Shown in pieces: positions 25,649 through 35,702 of a stretch of DNA of 64,000 bases. The DNA comes from Hymenobacter elongatus. GTDB taxonomy: Bacteria > Bacteroidota > Bacteroidia > Cytophagales > Hymenobacteraceae. How positions within the stretch are numbered: the stretch's first letter is position 1; each line of letters opens with the position of its first letter. The translations under genes were made by a program, and so were the position numbers. Under the pieces are notes generated by a model, which saw only the letters and a list, made by a program, of their open reading frames with translations, was not told the origin of the DNA and did no database searches. The stretch lies in the NCBI RefSeq assembly GCF_004745955.1, contig NZ_SRLD01000011.1:1-64000 (forward strand). The letters run 5' to 3'.

Positions 25649-27970
25649 TTAGCGCGTAGTGAAGCGCCGCAGGCGCAGCGAGTTGGTGAGCACCGACACG
25701 GAGCTGAGTGCCATAGCCGCCGCTGCCAGCATGGGCGAGAGCAGCACCCCGAACACCGGGTACAGCACGCCAGCCGCCACCGGAATGCCCAGCACATTGT
25801 AGAAAAAGGCAAAAAACAGGTTCTGCCGGATGGTCCGAATCGTTTGCTTGCTCAGCTCAATGGCCGTTACGACCCCGTCCAGGTCGGAGCGCATGAGCGT
25901 GATGCCGGCCGCCTCCATGGCCACATCGGTGCCGCCGCCCATAGCCAGGCCGATATCGGCCTGGGCCAGGGCCGGAGCATCATTTATACCGTCGCCGACC
26001 ATTGCTACCACGCGGCCTTCCGCTTGTAGCTCGCGTACTTTTTCGGCTTTGCCCGACGGCAGCACTTCGGCGAAAAACCGCGTGATACCCACCTGGGCTG
26101 CTACTTTGGCGGCCGTTTGTGGATTGTCGCCGGTCATCATAATTACGTCCAGGCCCATCGCCTGCAAGCGCCCAATGGCCGCCGCCGATGTATCGCGCAC
26201 GGTGTCGGCTACACCCAGCACACCGGCCGCCTGGCCCTGCACGGCTACGTAAAGCACGGTTTTGGCCTGAGCAAGCAGGGTTTCGGCTTGCTGCCGAACG
26301 AGGTCCGGCAGCACAACGCCGCTTTCGGCCAGCAGCCGCGCGTTGCCGATGAGCACCACCTCCCCTTCTACCGTGCCCCGGGCTCCCTGACCTTCCACGG
26401 CCTCGAAATCGGTGGCCGGGGCGGCACCTACGCCCTGGGCGGCAGCATAGCGCACCACCGCTTCGGCCAGTGGGTGCTCCGACTGCTGCTCCAGGGCCGC
26501 CACCAGCCGCAGCAGGTGCTCGGGCTGCTGGCCGGTGGCAGGCACGAAGTCCGTCACGGCGGGCTCCCCGCGGGTAATGGTGCCTGTTTTGTCGAGCAGT
26601 ACGGTGGTTGCCCGGCCGGCTTTTTCCAGGGCTTCCGCATTGCGAATCAACACGCCGTGCTCGGCTCCTTTGCCCGTACCTACCATGATGGCCGTGGGCG
26701 TGGCCAGGCCCAGGGCGCAGGGGCAGGCAATAATGAGCACCGTCACGAAGCTGACCAGCGCCAGTGGGAAGCGGGTGGCTTCGGGAGCCAGATCGAACCA
26801 AAGGACAAACGTGGCAATAGCCACACACACCACCGTGGGCACAAAGATGGCGCTGACTTTATCGGCCAGCCGCTGAATAGGGGCCCGGGAACCCTGGGCT
26901 TCTTCCACCAGCTTCACAATCTGGGCCAGCATGGTGTCGGCTCCTACCTTGGTGACGCGGAAGCGAAATGCGCCGGTCTTGTTGAGCGTGGCCCCAAACA
27001 CCGGGTCGCCGGCTTTTTTCTCTACCGGCAGACTTTCGCCCGTCAGCATGGCTTCATCCACAGCCGAGCGGCCTTCCAGCACCACGCCATCAGTAGCCAC
27101 CTTTTCGCCGGGCCGCACCGCTACCACATCCTCTACCCGCACCTGCTCGATGGGCACCTCTAGTTCCTGCCCGGCCCGCACTACGCGGGCCGTTTTGGCC
27201 CGCAGGCCCATCAGCGCCTTAATGGCGGCTGAGGTTTGGGTTTTGGCACGCAGCTCCAGCACTTTGCCTACCAGAATCAGGGCAATGATGGTAGCCGTGG
27301 TATCGTAATAGACCTCCGGCTGCATGCCGTGGCGCACAAAAAAGCGCGGGGCCACCGTGGCCAGCAGGCTGTAGAGAAAAGCCGCGCCGGTGCCCACCGC
27401 AATGAGCGTATCCATGTTGGCGGCCCGGTGGCGAAAGGCATTCCAGGCCGAGGTGTAAAACTCGCGGCCACTGTAGAGCAGCACGGGCAGCGTGAGGGCC
27501 AGCAGCAGGTAGTTGAGCACCGGCATGCGGAGGCGGCTCATCATAGCGGGCCACAGCATCAGCATGGAAAGCACCATGATGACCGTGGCCAGGCTGGCCG
27601 CCACCCACAGGCGGCGCTTCAGGCTGTGGTAGGCGGCAGCTTTCTGGCGGTCGGTGGCGGCCTGCTGCTCGGCGACGCTGGTCTGTGGGGCGGTGGGCGC
27701 GGCCACGCCGTAGCCGGCTGCTACCACGGCCGCCCGCAAGGTGTCGGGGCTGGCCTGGCCGGGCAGGTATTCCACGGTGGCCCGCTCGGTAGCAAAATTC
27801 ACTAAGGCCTTCCGCACACCGGGCGTGCGCCCCAGCGACTTCTCAACGAAGGAAGCACAGGAGGCGCACGTCATGCCCTCGATATCGAGCGTTGCTGTTT
27901 CTGTCGTGTAGTCGGTATCGGTAGCCGTTGGGGGCGCGGGTGGACCGGGCACTACATTGGGTTGTTTCAT
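25649..27970 (-). CDS. copA: Copper-translocating P1B-type ATPase
   Basis: 773 residues from the ATG at 27970 ([10 protein letters not shown]); an in-frame ATG at 28021 is less likely. One heavy-metal-associated domain near residue 30 has [18 protein letters not shown]. Eight membrane helices follow, with the ion-binding [10 protein letters not shown] in helix six. Further motifs are the phosphorylation [11 protein letters not shown], the HP signature [10 protein letters not shown] and [14 protein letters not shown]. The CPC motif and two-metal context indicate Cu(I) export from the cytoplasm. It is followed on the same strand by a cupredoxin-like protein and a metal-binding lipoprotein. No CueR- or CsoR-type regulator is present in the window. 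Confidence 0.93.
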   Translation of the reverse strand: MKQPNVVPGPPAPPTATDTDYTTETATLDIEGMTCASCASFVEKSLGRTPGVRKALVNFATERATVEYLPGQASPDTLRAAVVAAGYGVAAPTAPQTSVAEQQAATDRQKAAAYHSLKRRLWVAASLATVIMVLSMLMLWPAMMSRLRMPVLNYLLLALTLPVLLYSGREFYTSAWNAFRHRAANMDTLIAVGTGAAFLYSLLATVAPRFFVRHGMQPEVYYDTTATIIALILVGKVLELRAKTQTSAAIKALMGLRAKTARVVRAGQELEVPIEQVRVEDVVAVRPGEKVATDGVVLEGRSAVDEAMLTGESLPVEKKAGDPVFGATLNKTGAFRFRVTKVGADTMLAQIVKLVEEAQGSRAPIQRLADKVSAIFVPTVVCVAIATFVLWFDLAPEATRFPLALVSFVTVLIIACPCALGLATPTAIMVGTGKGAEHGVLIRNAEALEKAGRATTVLLDKTGTITRGEPAVTDFVPATGQQPEHLLRLVAALEQQSEHPLAEAVVRYAAAQGVGAAPATDFEAVEGQGARGTVEGEVVLIGNARLLAESGVVLPDLVRQQAETLLAQAKTVLYVAVQGQAAGVLGVADTVRDTSAAAIGRLQAMGLDVIMMTGDNPQTAAKVAAQVGITRFFAEVLPSGKAEKVRELQAEGRVVAMVGDGINDAPALAQADIGLAMGGGTDVAMEAAGITLMRSDLDGVVTAIELSKQTIRTIRQNLFFAFFYNVLGIPVAAGVLYPVFGVLLSPMLAAAAMALSSVSVLTNSLRLRRFTTR

Positions 27971-28582
27971 GGCAGGAGAAGGCGGGTAGAAATCCGCCGG
28001 GGTTTTTCTACCACAAAGCAACCGCTAAAATTGGCTGTTTGCGGTGCGCTATTCCGACGAATACTTGCAGAATTATAGAGTCTGCCCGCTCATGTCGTCT
28101 CTTGGCCTATTGCGTCTGCTGATCCGGTACGGTCATCGTGGCAGACACTTCACCTCAAATGCGACAAAAGTTAATCGGCAAAAAATATTATCACAACTCT
28201 ACTCCAAGAGTATACCTGGGACTTTAATTTTCGTGTCATGCCTGATCTGACATCGGCTTTTTGGACAACCCTAAGTACGTTTCAGGCTGTATGTACAGTA
28301 GCGCTTTTGGAGTGTTTTGCCTTCTTTGGAAGTCCTGCTAGATATTGCGTCCACTTGCCGAAGCATCTTTACCGCGCCGTTAGCGGCTCTTCGCCGAAGC
28401 GGTAGAGATGCTTCGACTCCGCTACGCTGCGCGGACGCCAGATGAGCAGGGCGCAAACAGGATGTTTGCCAGTTCCCAAACCCGCTCTACTTCTGGTTGC
28501 TACTACGGTAGAGATGCTTCGATAAGCGCAGCACGACGTTCTTTCTGCTTACTGTTTACACAACCTGATGCGTACCCATGCT
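27971..28582. other. Intergenic region rich in palindromic repeats
   Basis: No protein-coding gene was recognised. The main element is the palindrome at 28334-28450. A half-copy (GGTAGAGATGCTTCGATAAG) lies at about 28510-28530. An imperfect -7 box (TTGCTTTG, minus strand, near 28016-28023) could serve copA. Confidence 0.4.
28334..28450. repeat. REP-like palindrome with GAAGCATCT core
   Basis: Outer arms CCTGCT/AGCAGG and GCGTCC/GGACGC enclose GAAGCATCTTTACCGC and its inverse GCGGTAGAGATGCTTC. This is the same pattern as at 39968-40055 and 43294-43409. It lies in a spacer and has no coding content. Confidence 0.6.
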
Positions 28583-28852
28583 TTATGAAGGAGCCACGAG
28601 TTCGGCAGGCCAGTTTACCTGGCGCAGCAGCACCCGGAACTCGGCCTCGGAAGCCACGCGGCCCTGAAAGCTATAGAGCATCTGGCCCTCCACGGCTTCG
28701 AGCAGGGTTAGCTCGCCGTCGTCATATAGCACGATAGTTTCCTGCCCGCAGGCGCTGGGGCGGCTGTAGCGCGCCTGCCGGGGCGGGGCCGAAAACCGGG
28801 AAAAGCCAAAGGCCTGCAACAGTTCGGCCGATGGCTGGTAGAAAGAAGACAT
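28583..28852 (-). CDS. Hypothetical protein, 89 aa
   Basis: The start at 28852 (MSSFYQPSAELLQAFGFSRF) is preferred over the ATG 33 bp upstream. The protein is soluble, with no signal peptide or membrane segment, and has an alternating acidic and hydrophobic pattern (TIVLYDDGELTLLEAVEGQM) suggesting a small alpha/beta fold. I do not recognise a family. It is divergently oriented to the acyl-CoA synthetase gene with a 280-bp spacer. Codon use matches the surrounding genes, which supports it being real. Confidence 0.6.
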   Translation of the reverse strand: MSSFYQPSAELLQAFGFSRFSAPPRQARYSRPSACGQETIVLYDDGELTLLEAVEGQMLYSFQGRVASEAEFRVLLRQVNWPAELVAPS

Positions 28853-29094
28853 GGAGGGGAGCCCGTAGAAAAAGCGCACCGCCAAGATGGCGTGCGGCAG
28901 GTACTAGTTACGCAAAAAGCAGCACCGGGGCCGGAAAGAGCTGGTAAGCCGGCCCAAACAGAGCCGCTGGTGGGCCAGCTGGAAATGGGCGGTAGCTTCT
29001 GGCAGACAGGTGTCGTGTGCTGGTAGCACTTCGGCCGGTGCTACACGCCACACCGTGCCCGGCCCCAGGCGGGCGGACCGCCCCGGAACTTGCG

Positions 29095-29102
29095 TAGTTT
29101 TG
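29095..29102 (+). promoter_or_regulatory. -7 promoter box for the acyl-CoA synthetase gene
   Basis: TAGTTTTG matches TAnnTTTG. It lies 30 bp upstream of the ATG at 29132 and would overlap the coding region if the ATG at 29090 were used. No matching -33 box is seen. Confidence 0.4.
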
Positions 29103-29131
29103 CGCCTCCCCCGTATCCTTTCGCCGTTTTT

Positions 29132-31078
29132 ATGCCCGGTTACCAGACCCTCGCCGATATTGCCCTGATTGAGCAAACGCCCCTGAGCGCCCGCCCCGTA
29201 GCGCCCGACACGTTCACGATGGTGCGGCGCGGGGCAGCCACCAATCCGCAGGCGCTGGCGCTGCGCTTCGTTCTGAACGGGGAGAAGCCCACCGAGTCGG
29301 TGGACTTCTCCTACGCCGAGGTGCTGGGCCGCTTGCACCAAACTGCCAACCTGCTGCAAGACCTCGGCATCGGCCCTACCGATGTGGTATCGTATCTGCT
29401 GCCTAACCTGCCCGAAACCACGTTTACCTTTATTGCCGGGCAGGCGGCAGGCATCGTCAACGCCATCAACCCGCTGCTGGAGCCGGCCCAGATTGCCGAC
29501 ATCCTGAACGCCTGTGGCACGAAGGTGCTGGTTACGCTACGGGGCTTTCCCAAAACCGATATCTGGCAGAAAGTAGAAGTCGTCGCGCCGCTGGTGCCCA
29601 CGCTCGAAACGGTGCTGACGGTGGATCTGCTGCCCTACCTGCCCTTCGCCCAGCGCCTGGCCGTAAGCGCGCTGCGGTTGGGCCAAAAGCGCCCGGCCCT
29701 GCCCGGCAAGCAGGTTCTTGACTTTGCCCAACAACTGCGCACTCGCCCCACCGACCGCCTAACGAGCGGCCGCACTATTCGCTCCACCGACGTGGCCTGC
29801 TACTTCCACACGGGCGGCACCACCGGCACGCCCAAAATAGCGCCCCTCACCCACCGCAACCTTACGGTGATGACCAGTCTGACGGAATACCTCACGGGCA
29901 CGGCAGCCGAAACCGGACCGCTGGTGTACTTCTGTGGTTTGCCCCTGTTTCATATCAACGGGGCGGTAGTCACGGTGTGCGCGCCCTGGTCGATGGGCCA
30001 CACGCTAGTGCTGGGCAGCCCGCAGGGGTATCGGGGGCCGGGCATCGTGGCCAATTTCTGGCACCTGATAGCGCACTACCGCATTGGGCTTTTTAGCGGC
30101 GTGCCCACCGTATTCAGCCGCCTGCTCGACGTGCCCATCGGCTCCCACGACCTGAGTTCCCTCAAATACGCCATCTGCGGGGCGGCCCCACTTTCCCGGG
30201 AGCTGATTCTGGAGTTTGAGCGCCGCACGGGGCTACGCATCGCCGAAGGCTACGGCTCCACCGAGTGCTCGTGCACCAACACGGTGACACCGCTGGCCGG
30301 CGAGCCGGTAGTAGGCTCCATCGGGCTGCGGCTGCCCTACCAGGATGTGCGGGTGGTGGTGCTCGACGCGCAAACGGGCCACTACCTGCGCCCGGCCGAG
30401 CCCAACGAGAGCGGTACCCTCATTATTCGGGGCGAAAACGTGTTTCAGGGCTACCTGCAAGCCGAGCATAATCAGGGCCTCTGGGTGGATATTGGGGACG
30501 GCGGCGGTCGGTTCTACAACACCGGCGACCTGGGCCGGCAGGATGAAAAGGGCTATTTCTACATTACGGGGCGCCAGAAGGAGCTCATCATCCGGGGCGG
30601 CCACAACATCGATCCGCGCGTGATTGAGGACGCGCTACTGCAGCACCCGGCCGTGGCCATGGCCGCCGCCATCGGCAGCCCCGACCCCGACGCGGGTGAG
30701 CTGCCGGTAGCCTACGTGACACGCGCGCCCGGCCACACCATCACGGAGGCCGAGCTGCTGGCCTTTGCTGCCGCCGCCATTCCAGAGCGGGCCGCCGTGC
30801 CCAAGCGCATCCACATTGCCGACGAGCTGCCCCTGACAGCCATCGGCAAGATATTCAAACCGGCGCTGCTGAAGCAGGAAATTAGCCGGGTATTCGGGGA
30901 GCGACTAGCTGCTGTTCCGGGTTTGCGCGTGCAGCCCATCAGCGTGCGCGAGGATAAAAAGCTGGGATTGGTGGCCGAAATACAGGCTTCGGGCGCAGCG
31001 GATCTGAACGTGGAGCAGACGGTGCAGCAAGCCCTCCAGGGATATACGGTGCCGCACGAGCTGCGCGTATTGCGCTAG
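29132..31078 (+). CDS. Acyl-CoA synthetase (AMP-binding family)
   Basis: 648 residues from the ATG at 29132 (MPGYQTLADIALIEQ), chosen because a -7 box lies between it and the upstream in-frame ATG. ANL-superfamily motifs are present: the phosphate-binding YFHTGGTTGTPKIAPLTHRN, the adenine-binding EGYGSTECS, NTGDLGRQDEKGYFYITGR and the C-terminal lysine in LPLTAIGKIFKPAL. It activates a carboxylic acid, most likely a fatty acid, as acyl-AMP and then acyl-CoA. The C-terminal tail of about 60 residues after the catalytic Lys is longer than usual. It stands alone, with no fatty-acid operon beside it. Confidence 0.87.
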   Translation: MPGYQTLADIALIEQTPLSARPVAPDTFTMVRRGAATNPQALALRFVLNGEKPTESVDFSYAEVLGRLHQTANLLQDLGIGPTDVVSYLLPNLPETTFTFIAGQAAGIVNAINPLLEPAQIADILNACGTKVLVTLRGFPKTDIWQKVEVVAPLVPTLETVLTVDLLPYLPFAQRLAVSALRLGQKRPALPGKQVLDFAQQLRTRPTDRLTSGRTIRSTDVACYFHTGGTTGTPKIAPLTHRNLTVMTSLTEYLTGTAAETGPLVYFCGLPLFHINGAVVTVCAPWSMGHTLVLGSPQGYRGPGIVANFWHLIAHYRIGLFSGVPTVFSRLLDVPIGSHDLSSLKYAICGAAPLSRELILEFERRTGLRIAEGYGSTECSCTNTVTPLAGEPVVGSIGLRLPYQDVRVVVLDAQTGHYLRPAEPNESGTLIIRGENVFQGYLQAEHNQGLWVDIGDGGGRFYNTGDLGRQDEKGYFYITGRQKELIIRGGHNIDPRVIEDALLQHPAVAMAAAIGSPDPDAGELPVAYVTRAPGHTITEAELLAFAAAAIPERAAVPKRIHIADELPLTAIGKIFKPALLKQEISRVFGERLAAVPGLRVQPISVREDKKLGLVAEIQASGAADLNVEQTVQQALQGYTVPHELRVLR

Positions 31079-31126
31079 AGGCGGTGAGCGGGCACCGCTT
31101 TTAGGCGTTTCATCCTCCTTTGCCCG

Positions 31127-31170
31127 TCATGTCGACCATTCTGCGCTTCAAACAGAGAGGAGACATGACG
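31127..31170. repeat. Short inverted repeat downstream of the acyl-CoA synthetase gene
   Basis: CGTCATGTC and GACATGACG are inverted about 26 bp apart in the convergent spacer between the synthetase and the methyltransferase. It may act as a weak terminator or be a repeat remnant. Confidence 0.35.
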
Positions 31171-31257
31171 TTCTGGTTGTTTGCTATCCACACAGCAGTA
31201 AGCAGGATGCTTACTGCTGTGAAAATACCTTCCCTCGGCGCTGCTAGTCGCCCTACT

Positions 31258-31836
31258 CTAGCTGGTGGCTACTCCGTCGCTGTTGGGCGCGTATACCAGC
31301 ACGTAAGCGGGCGGCAGGTTCAGCAGAACGTGGGCTTGCTTCTGGAGGCGGAAAAACTTGCCGAACAGCTTCGTATTCTGCCTGGAGTATTGAAATAGAA
31401 TGAGCTTGCCTTCGGGGGTAAGCAGAGGTCGGGTGTGCTCCAGAATACGCCACCCCAGGCGCTGGGTAAGCGACGAAAACGGCAGGCTGCACACCACATA
31501 GTCGACCGGACCCAGGCCCAGCTCCCGGAGGTAGTCGCCCGTCTGGTCGGCGGAGCCCAGAATGACGTGCACATTGGGCTGGCCCGCATACCGTTCGGCC
31601 AGCAGCTTCGTGAACCGCTCATTCACTTCCACCAGCACCAGAATGGTTGCCGGGTCGCGGCGCTTCAGCAGAGCATCCGTGAAAACGCCCGTGCCGGGTC
31701 CGTATTCCACGATGCAGCGGGCCCGGGCGAAGTCGATGGACTCCAGCACTTTAGCCGTCAGTTCCCGGGAACTGGGCACCAGCGAGCCAACCGCGGCGGG
31801 ATTACGAAAAAACTCTTCTACAAAGGATGGCAGCAT
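31258..31836 (-). CDS. Class I SAM-dependent methyltransferase, phospholipid N-methyltransferase/rRNA dimethylase-like
   Basis: 192 residues from the ATG at 31836 (MLPSFVEEFFRNPAAVGSLV); an exact -7 box lies just upstream, within the longer reading frame. Motif I is IVEYGPGTGVFTDALL and motif II VLVEVNERF. Motif IV, YVVCSLPFSSL, resembles the NLPY-like motif of PmtA/KsgA-type enzymes. The short length and the PxxVGSLVPSS start are typical of bacterial phosphatidylethanolamine N-methyltransferase (PmtA-like) proteins. Substrate is inferred from family likeness only. The gene is monocistronic. Confidence 0.7.
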   Translation of the reverse strand: MLPSFVEEFFRNPAAVGSLVPSSRELTAKVLESIDFARARCIVEYGPGTGVFTDALLKRRDPATILVLVEVNERFTKLLAERYAGQPNVHVILGSADQTGDYLRELGLGPVDYVVCSLPFSSLTQRLGWRILEHTRPLLTPEGKLILFQYSRQNTKLFGKFFRLQKQAHVLLNLPPAYVLVYAPNSDGVATS

Positions 31837-31859
31837 GAAAGGGCAACGGCGAAGTTGGG

Positions 31860-31867
31860 CAAAGGTA
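31860..31867 (-). promoter_or_regulatory. -7 promoter box for the methyltransferase gene
   Basis: TACCTTTG on the minus strand exactly matches TAnnTTTG and is placed 24 bp before the ATG at 31836. Confidence 0.5.
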
Positions 31868-32022
31868 GCGAAGTAGCGGCAACAGCACCTGACGCCCGCC
31901 CTTCGCACACCTACTCTAAAGACATGAGTAGCAAGACAGAATCGGCAGTTGGCTTATCACTATAGCGCTACCAACCAAACTATCAGTACCTTTTTCGGGT
32001 GGGTCATTGTACCGCCTCAGGA

Positions 32023-32101
32023 TACCGCGAAGTCTCCGCACGTTGTGGCTGAAGGCCGCAGTCGACTTGTGCCCGGCGTCGTGCAGCGCAGCTTCGCGGT
32101 A
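32023..32101. repeat. Inverted repeat with CCGCGAAG arms
   Basis: TACCGCGAAG (32023-32032) pairs with CTTCGCGGTA (32092-32101). The arms are the same as those nested in the repeat at 25438-25516, so the two appear to be members of one family. Confidence 0.5.
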
Positions 32102-32149
32102 CGGCGTCCATTCGCTGCGCAACCGTGCTAACAGCGTGTAAGCAGTTGG

Positions 32150-34705
32150 CTACTCGTTGAGAAACCGCCGCAGATAGGGAGCGGTGCGGCTTGCTTTGAC
32201 CGCGGCCAGGTGCGCCGGTGGCCCGGCGGCTACTACCTTCCCGCCTTCTTCGCCCGCGCCGGGGCCAATGTCCAGCACCCAGTCGCTGCTGGCTACTACG
32301 CGCATGTCGTGCTCCACCACGATAACCGTGTTACCGGCTTCCACCAGGCCATTGAGCTGGGTGAGCAGCTTCTCCACATCGGCCGGGTGCAGGCCGGTAG
32401 TGGGCTCGTCGAGCACGTAGAGCGAGTTGCCGCGCTGGGCGCGCTGTAGCTCGGTGGCCAGCTTAATGCGCTGGGCCTCGCCACCCGACAGCTCCGTGGC
32501 GGGCTGGCCGAGGCGCAGGTAGCCCAGGCCCACTTCGCGCAGCACCGTGAGGGCGCGCCGCACCGTGGGCTCGTCAGCGAAGAACGTCCAGGCATCGTCT
32601 ACGGTCAGGCCCAGCACCTGCGCTATGTTTTTGTCGCGGTAGGTTATTTCCAGGGTTTTGGCGTTGTAGCGGGCACCGTGGCACACGGGGCAAGGCGCAT
32701 ACACGCTGGGCAAAAACAGCAGCTCCACCATCACGAAGCCCTCACCCAGGCAGTTTTCGCAGCGCCCTTTGGCTACATTGAAGGAAAAGCGGCCCGCGTC
32801 GTAGCGCCGCTTGCGGGCGGCGGGCGTGGCAGCAAAGAGCTTGCGCACGTGGTCGAACAGGCCGGTGTAGGTGGCCATATTGGAGCGCGGCGTGCGGCCA
32901 ATGGGCTTCTGATCGACGCGCACCAGGCGCTTGAGATGCTCCAGGCCGCCCGTAATCCGGCCGCTGGTTTCGGCCGGCGCGGTGCGCTCCAGCGGGTCGG
33001 CGGCTTCCTCTTCCGCCTCCACCGCCTGCCCCAGGTGCCCGGCGACCAGCTCGACCAGCACCTGGCTCACCAGGCTCGACTTGCCCGAGCCCGACACGCC
33101 GGTAACGGTAGTGAACACGCCCAGCGGAAAATCCACGTCGAGCAGCCACAGGTTGTTGCGACTCACGCCCCGCAGCCGCAGCCAGCCGCTGGGCGCGCGT
33201 GGCAGGCGCGGTACCTGGTCACCGCTTCCCTCGGCGGCGGCGGTGAACAGGTAGCGGCGGGTTTGCGAGGCTTCAATACCGCTTAACCCGGCGGGTGGGC
33301 CACTGTAGAGCACTTCGCCACCTTGCTCGCCAGCGGCCGGCCCCACGTCCACGAGCCAGTCGGCCTGCCGAATCACGTCCAGGTTATGCTCCACCACAAA
33401 CAAGGAGTTACCGGCCTGCTTTAGGCCTGCCAGTGCTTGCAGCAGGGCTTCGGTGTCGGAAGGATGCAGGCCCGCCGACGGCTCATCCAACACATACACC
33501 ACCCCAAACAGATTGGAATACAGCTGGGTAGCCAGCCGCAGCCGCTGCAGCTCCCCCGGCGACAGCGTGGGCGTGCTACGCTCCAGCGCCAGGTAGCCCA
33601 GGCCCAGGTCGAGCAGCACCGCTAGGCGCGCCACCAAGTCTTCGGCAATGCGCTGGGCCACAATAGTTTGCTCGGGGTGGGCAGCGTCGTGCCGCTTGCG
33701 CCCGGTGGCGGTACCGGCCGCGTAGGGCCGCAGCAAAGCCGCGACGCGCTGCAACGGCAGCCGCGACATATCGGCAATATCGAGCCCGGCGAAGGTGACG
33801 GCCAACGACTCGGGCCGCAGGCGCTTGCCGTGGCACAGGGCACACTCGGTGCTGAGCAGGTACTGCAACGCCCGCTTTTTCATCAGGGGGCTATGGGTAG
33901 TGGCAAAGGTGTGGAGCACATGCCGCCGGGCGCTGCTGAAGGTGCCCATGTAGTTGGGCGGCTCCCGGCGCTTGAGGGCGCGCTGGGTTTCCTGGGGCGA
34001 GTAGCCGGGGTATACGGGCACCGCGGGCTGCTCTTCGGTAAACAAAATCCAGTCCCGGTCTTTCTGCGGCAGCTCCCGCCAGGGCCGGTCGACGTCGAAG
34101 CCCAGCGTAACCAGAATATCGCGCTGATTTTGCCCGCCCCACGCCTGGGGCCAGGCCGCAATGGCCCGCTCCCGAATCGTGAGCGAGTCGTCGGGCACCA
34201 TCGACTGCTCGGTGACTTCATACACCCGGCCCAGGCCGTGGCAGGCGGGACAAGCCCCTTCAGGCGTGTTGGGCGAAAAGCCTTCCGCGTACACAATACT
34301 TTGACCCGCCGGGTAGTCGCCGGCCCGCGAGTAGAGCATGCGCACCAGGTTGGAAAGCGTGGTGACGCTGCCCACCGACGAGCGGGTGGTGGGCGTGCCG
34401 CGCTGCTGCTGCAGGGCTACGGCCGGGGGCAGCCCATCAATACTATCAACTTCGGGCACCGCCATCTGGTGAAACAGCCGCCGGGCATACGGCGACACCG
34501 ACTCGAGGTAGCGGCGCTGGGCCTCGGCGTAGAGCGTGCCGAAGGCCAGCGACGATTTGCCGGAGCCCGACACGCCGGTGAACACCACCAGCGCGTCGCG
34601 GGGAATATCGACGTCAACGTTTTTGAGGTTGTGCTCCCGGGCCCCGCGCACACGCACGAAACCGGTGAGACGCTGCGTGTCAGCTGGGTGCGTAGGCTTT
34701 GCCAC
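32150..34705 (-). CDS. UvrA-like ABC excinuclease ATPase, short paralogue (UvrA2 type)
   Basis: 851 residues starting at a GTG, about 90 shorter than canonical UvrA. Two ABC modules are present: Walker [21 protein letters not shown] and [17 protein letters not shown], signature motifs [15 protein letters not shown] and [15 protein letters not shown], and Walker [16 protein letters not shown] and [15 protein letters not shown]. Zinc cysteines occur in [30 protein letters not shown] and CPVCHG. The UvrB-binding region seems reduced. Such paralogues accompany a full UvrA elsewhere and are linked to damage or drug tolerance. The full-length uvrA is not in this window. Confidence 0.85.
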   Translation of the reverse strand: MAKPTHPADTQRLTGFVRVRGAREHNLKNVDVDIPRDALVVFTGVSGSGKSSLAFGTLYAEAQRRYLESVSPYARRLFHQMAVPEVDSIDGLPPAVALQQQRGTPTTRSSVGSVTTLSNLVRMLYSRAGDYPAGQSIVYAEGFSPNTPEGACPACHGLGRVYEVTEQSMVPDDSLTIRERAIAAWPQAWGGQNQRDILVTLGFDVDRPWRELPQKDRDWILFTEEQPAVPVYPGYSPQETQRALKRREPPNYMGTFSSARRHVLHTFATTHSPLMKKRALQYLLSTECALCHGKRLRPESLAVTFAGLDIADMSRLPLQRVAALLRPYAAGTATGRKRHDAAHPEQTIVAQRIAEDLVARLAVLLDLGLGYLALERSTPTLSPGELQRLRLATQLYSNLFGVVYVLDEPSAGLHPSDTEALLQALAGLKQAGNSLFVVEHNLDVIRQADWLVDVGPAAGEQGGEVLYSGPPAGLSGIEASQTRRYLFTAAAEGSGDQVPRLPRAPSGWLRLRGVSRNNLWLLDVDFPLGVFTTVTGVSGSGKSSLVSQVLVELVAGHLGQAVEAEEEAADPLERTAPAETSGRITGGLEHLKRLVRVDQKPIGRTPRSNMATYTGLFDHVRKLFAATPAARKRRYDAGRFSFNVAKGRCENCLGEGFVMVELLFLPSVYAPCPVCHGARYNAKTLEITYRDKNIAQVLGLTVDDAWTFFADEPTVRRALTVLREVGLGYLRLGQPATELSGGEAQRIKLATELQRAQRGNSLYVLDEPTTGLHPADVEKLLTQLNGLVEAGNTVIVVEHDMRVVASSDWVLDIGPGAGEEGGKVVAAGPPAHLAAVKASRTAPYLRRFLNE

Positions 34706-34789
34706 AGATAGTACTGGAATGCGTGTAAATTCTTTCTCTGGCTATACTACACATCGGAGCCGTGGGTTAGGCAGCGGCCTACCGACGAC

Positions 34790-35239
34790 CTATGGCAGGA
34801 TCAGGCGCAGGCTTTCCGAATTGATGCAATAGCGCAGCCCGCCCGGCGCGGGGCCATCCGGAAATACGTGGCCGAGGTGACCGTCGCAGACGCTGCAGAG
34901 CGCCTCGACGCGCTGCATGCCGTGGCTGTCGTCGAAGGCGTATCGGATGGCATTTTTGGTGCAGGGCTGGGTGAAGCTGGGCCAGCCCGAAATAGCATGG
35001 TACTTGGCCGTGGAACTGAACAACAGGCTGCCGCAGCCCGCGCATACATACTGCCCCAATTCGTAGACGCGGCAATAAGCATTGCGGTACGGCGGCTCGG
35101 TTTCCTTTTGCCGCAACACCCGGAATTCAGCGGGCTTTAGCTGGCGGGCCCACGCCGCCGCCGACTGCCGCACCCGGCGGGGCGGCTCGGGGTTGCTGTA
35201 GGTAGCAAACCGAAGTACGTCGATCCAGCGCAGCTCCAC
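34790..35239 (-). CDS. msrB: Peptide-methionine (R)-S-oxide reductase
   Basis: 149 residues. Zinc-binding CxxC pairs are in [11 protein letters not shown] and [14 protein letters not shown], and GWPSFTQP and RYCINSESL hold the catalytic Cys. It reduces methionine-R-sulfoxide in proteins using thioredoxin. No signal peptide, so cytoplasmic. The stop codon of the upstream hypothetical gene (35243) lies only 3 bp before its start, so the two are probably co-transcribed, and uvrA-like 32150 follows 84 bp later. A small oxidative or DNA damage stress unit is plausible. Confidence 0.93.
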   Translation of the reverse strand: MELRWIDVLRFATYSNPEPPRRVRQSAAAWARQLKPAEFRVLRQKETEPPYRNAYCRVYELGQYVCAGCGSLLFSSTAKYHAISGWPSFTQPCTKNAIRYAFDDSHGMQRVEALCSVCDGHLGHVFPDGPAPGGLRYCINSESLRLILP

Positions 35240-35242
35240 ATG

Positions 35243-35575
35243 CTACGGGTTCATCAGCAGAAACAGCAGGTTGTGGTAGAGAACCCCGACTTCGCCCTCG
35301 TGCCGACCGTACAGGCCTGCGTCTTCGAGCAGGGTTTCCACTTCCTCATAATCCTGCACAAAATCCAGCTCTACCTCGTCAGAAGCCTCATCAACGATGG
35401 TGTGGGTGACGTAGCGGCGGCGGGTTTCCAGGGTCACGAAGAGCTTCTGGTGGTAGGTCTGGGCAATGAGCAGGGCATCGTGCTGCTCGGGGTCGCCGGC
35501 AGCCGTCCGGGTGTGAATGATCGTCTTTTCTGTTTCGGCCGTGTGGCGCAGAAAGGTGGCGGGGTCTAGGCTCAT
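35243..35575 (-). CDS. Hypothetical protein, 110 aa, upstream of msrB
   Basis: A soluble acidic protein, MSLDPATFLRHTAETEKTII at the start and a central VDEASDEVELDFVQDYEEVE stretch. No motif or signal peptide is recognised. It ends 3 bp before msrB and almost certainly shares its transcript, which suggests a stress-related or accessory role, but nothing in the sequence shows one. Confidence 0.65.
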   Translation of the reverse strand: MSLDPATFLRHTAETEKTIIHTRTAAGDPEQHDALLIAQTYHQKLFVTLETRRRYVTHTIVDEASDEVELDFVQDYEEVETLLEDAGLYGRHEGEVGVLYHNLLFLLMNP

Positions 35576-35652
35576 GGCCGCAGTATACGGCAGTCGGCAC
35601 GAATAGCTGGGCGACCAAGCGCGGCACTACCACTGGTATGCTCCGATTGCGG

Positions 35653-35660
35653 TACCTTTG
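35653..35660 (+). promoter_or_regulatory. -7 promoter box for the secreted amylase gene
   Basis: TACCTTTG matches TAnnTTTG and lies 43 bp before the ATG at 35703. It overlaps the ATG-35658 alternative, which argues against that start. Confidence 0.5.
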
Positions 35661-35702
35661 ACGCAGCAAAATACCGCTACTCTCTCCCCCACGAGCGCTA
35701 CC

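Larger units (their letters stand above)
31837..32149. other. Intergenic region with -7 box and inverted repeat
   Basis: No gene was recognised. The right part holds the inverted repeat at 32023-32101, and the left end holds the methyltransferase -7 box. Confidence 0.4.

Noticed and set aside
28904..29359. 151-codon minus-strand frame overlapping the start of the acyl-CoA synthetase
   Set aside because: It mostly overlaps the synthetase N-terminus in antisense and shows no protein family features.
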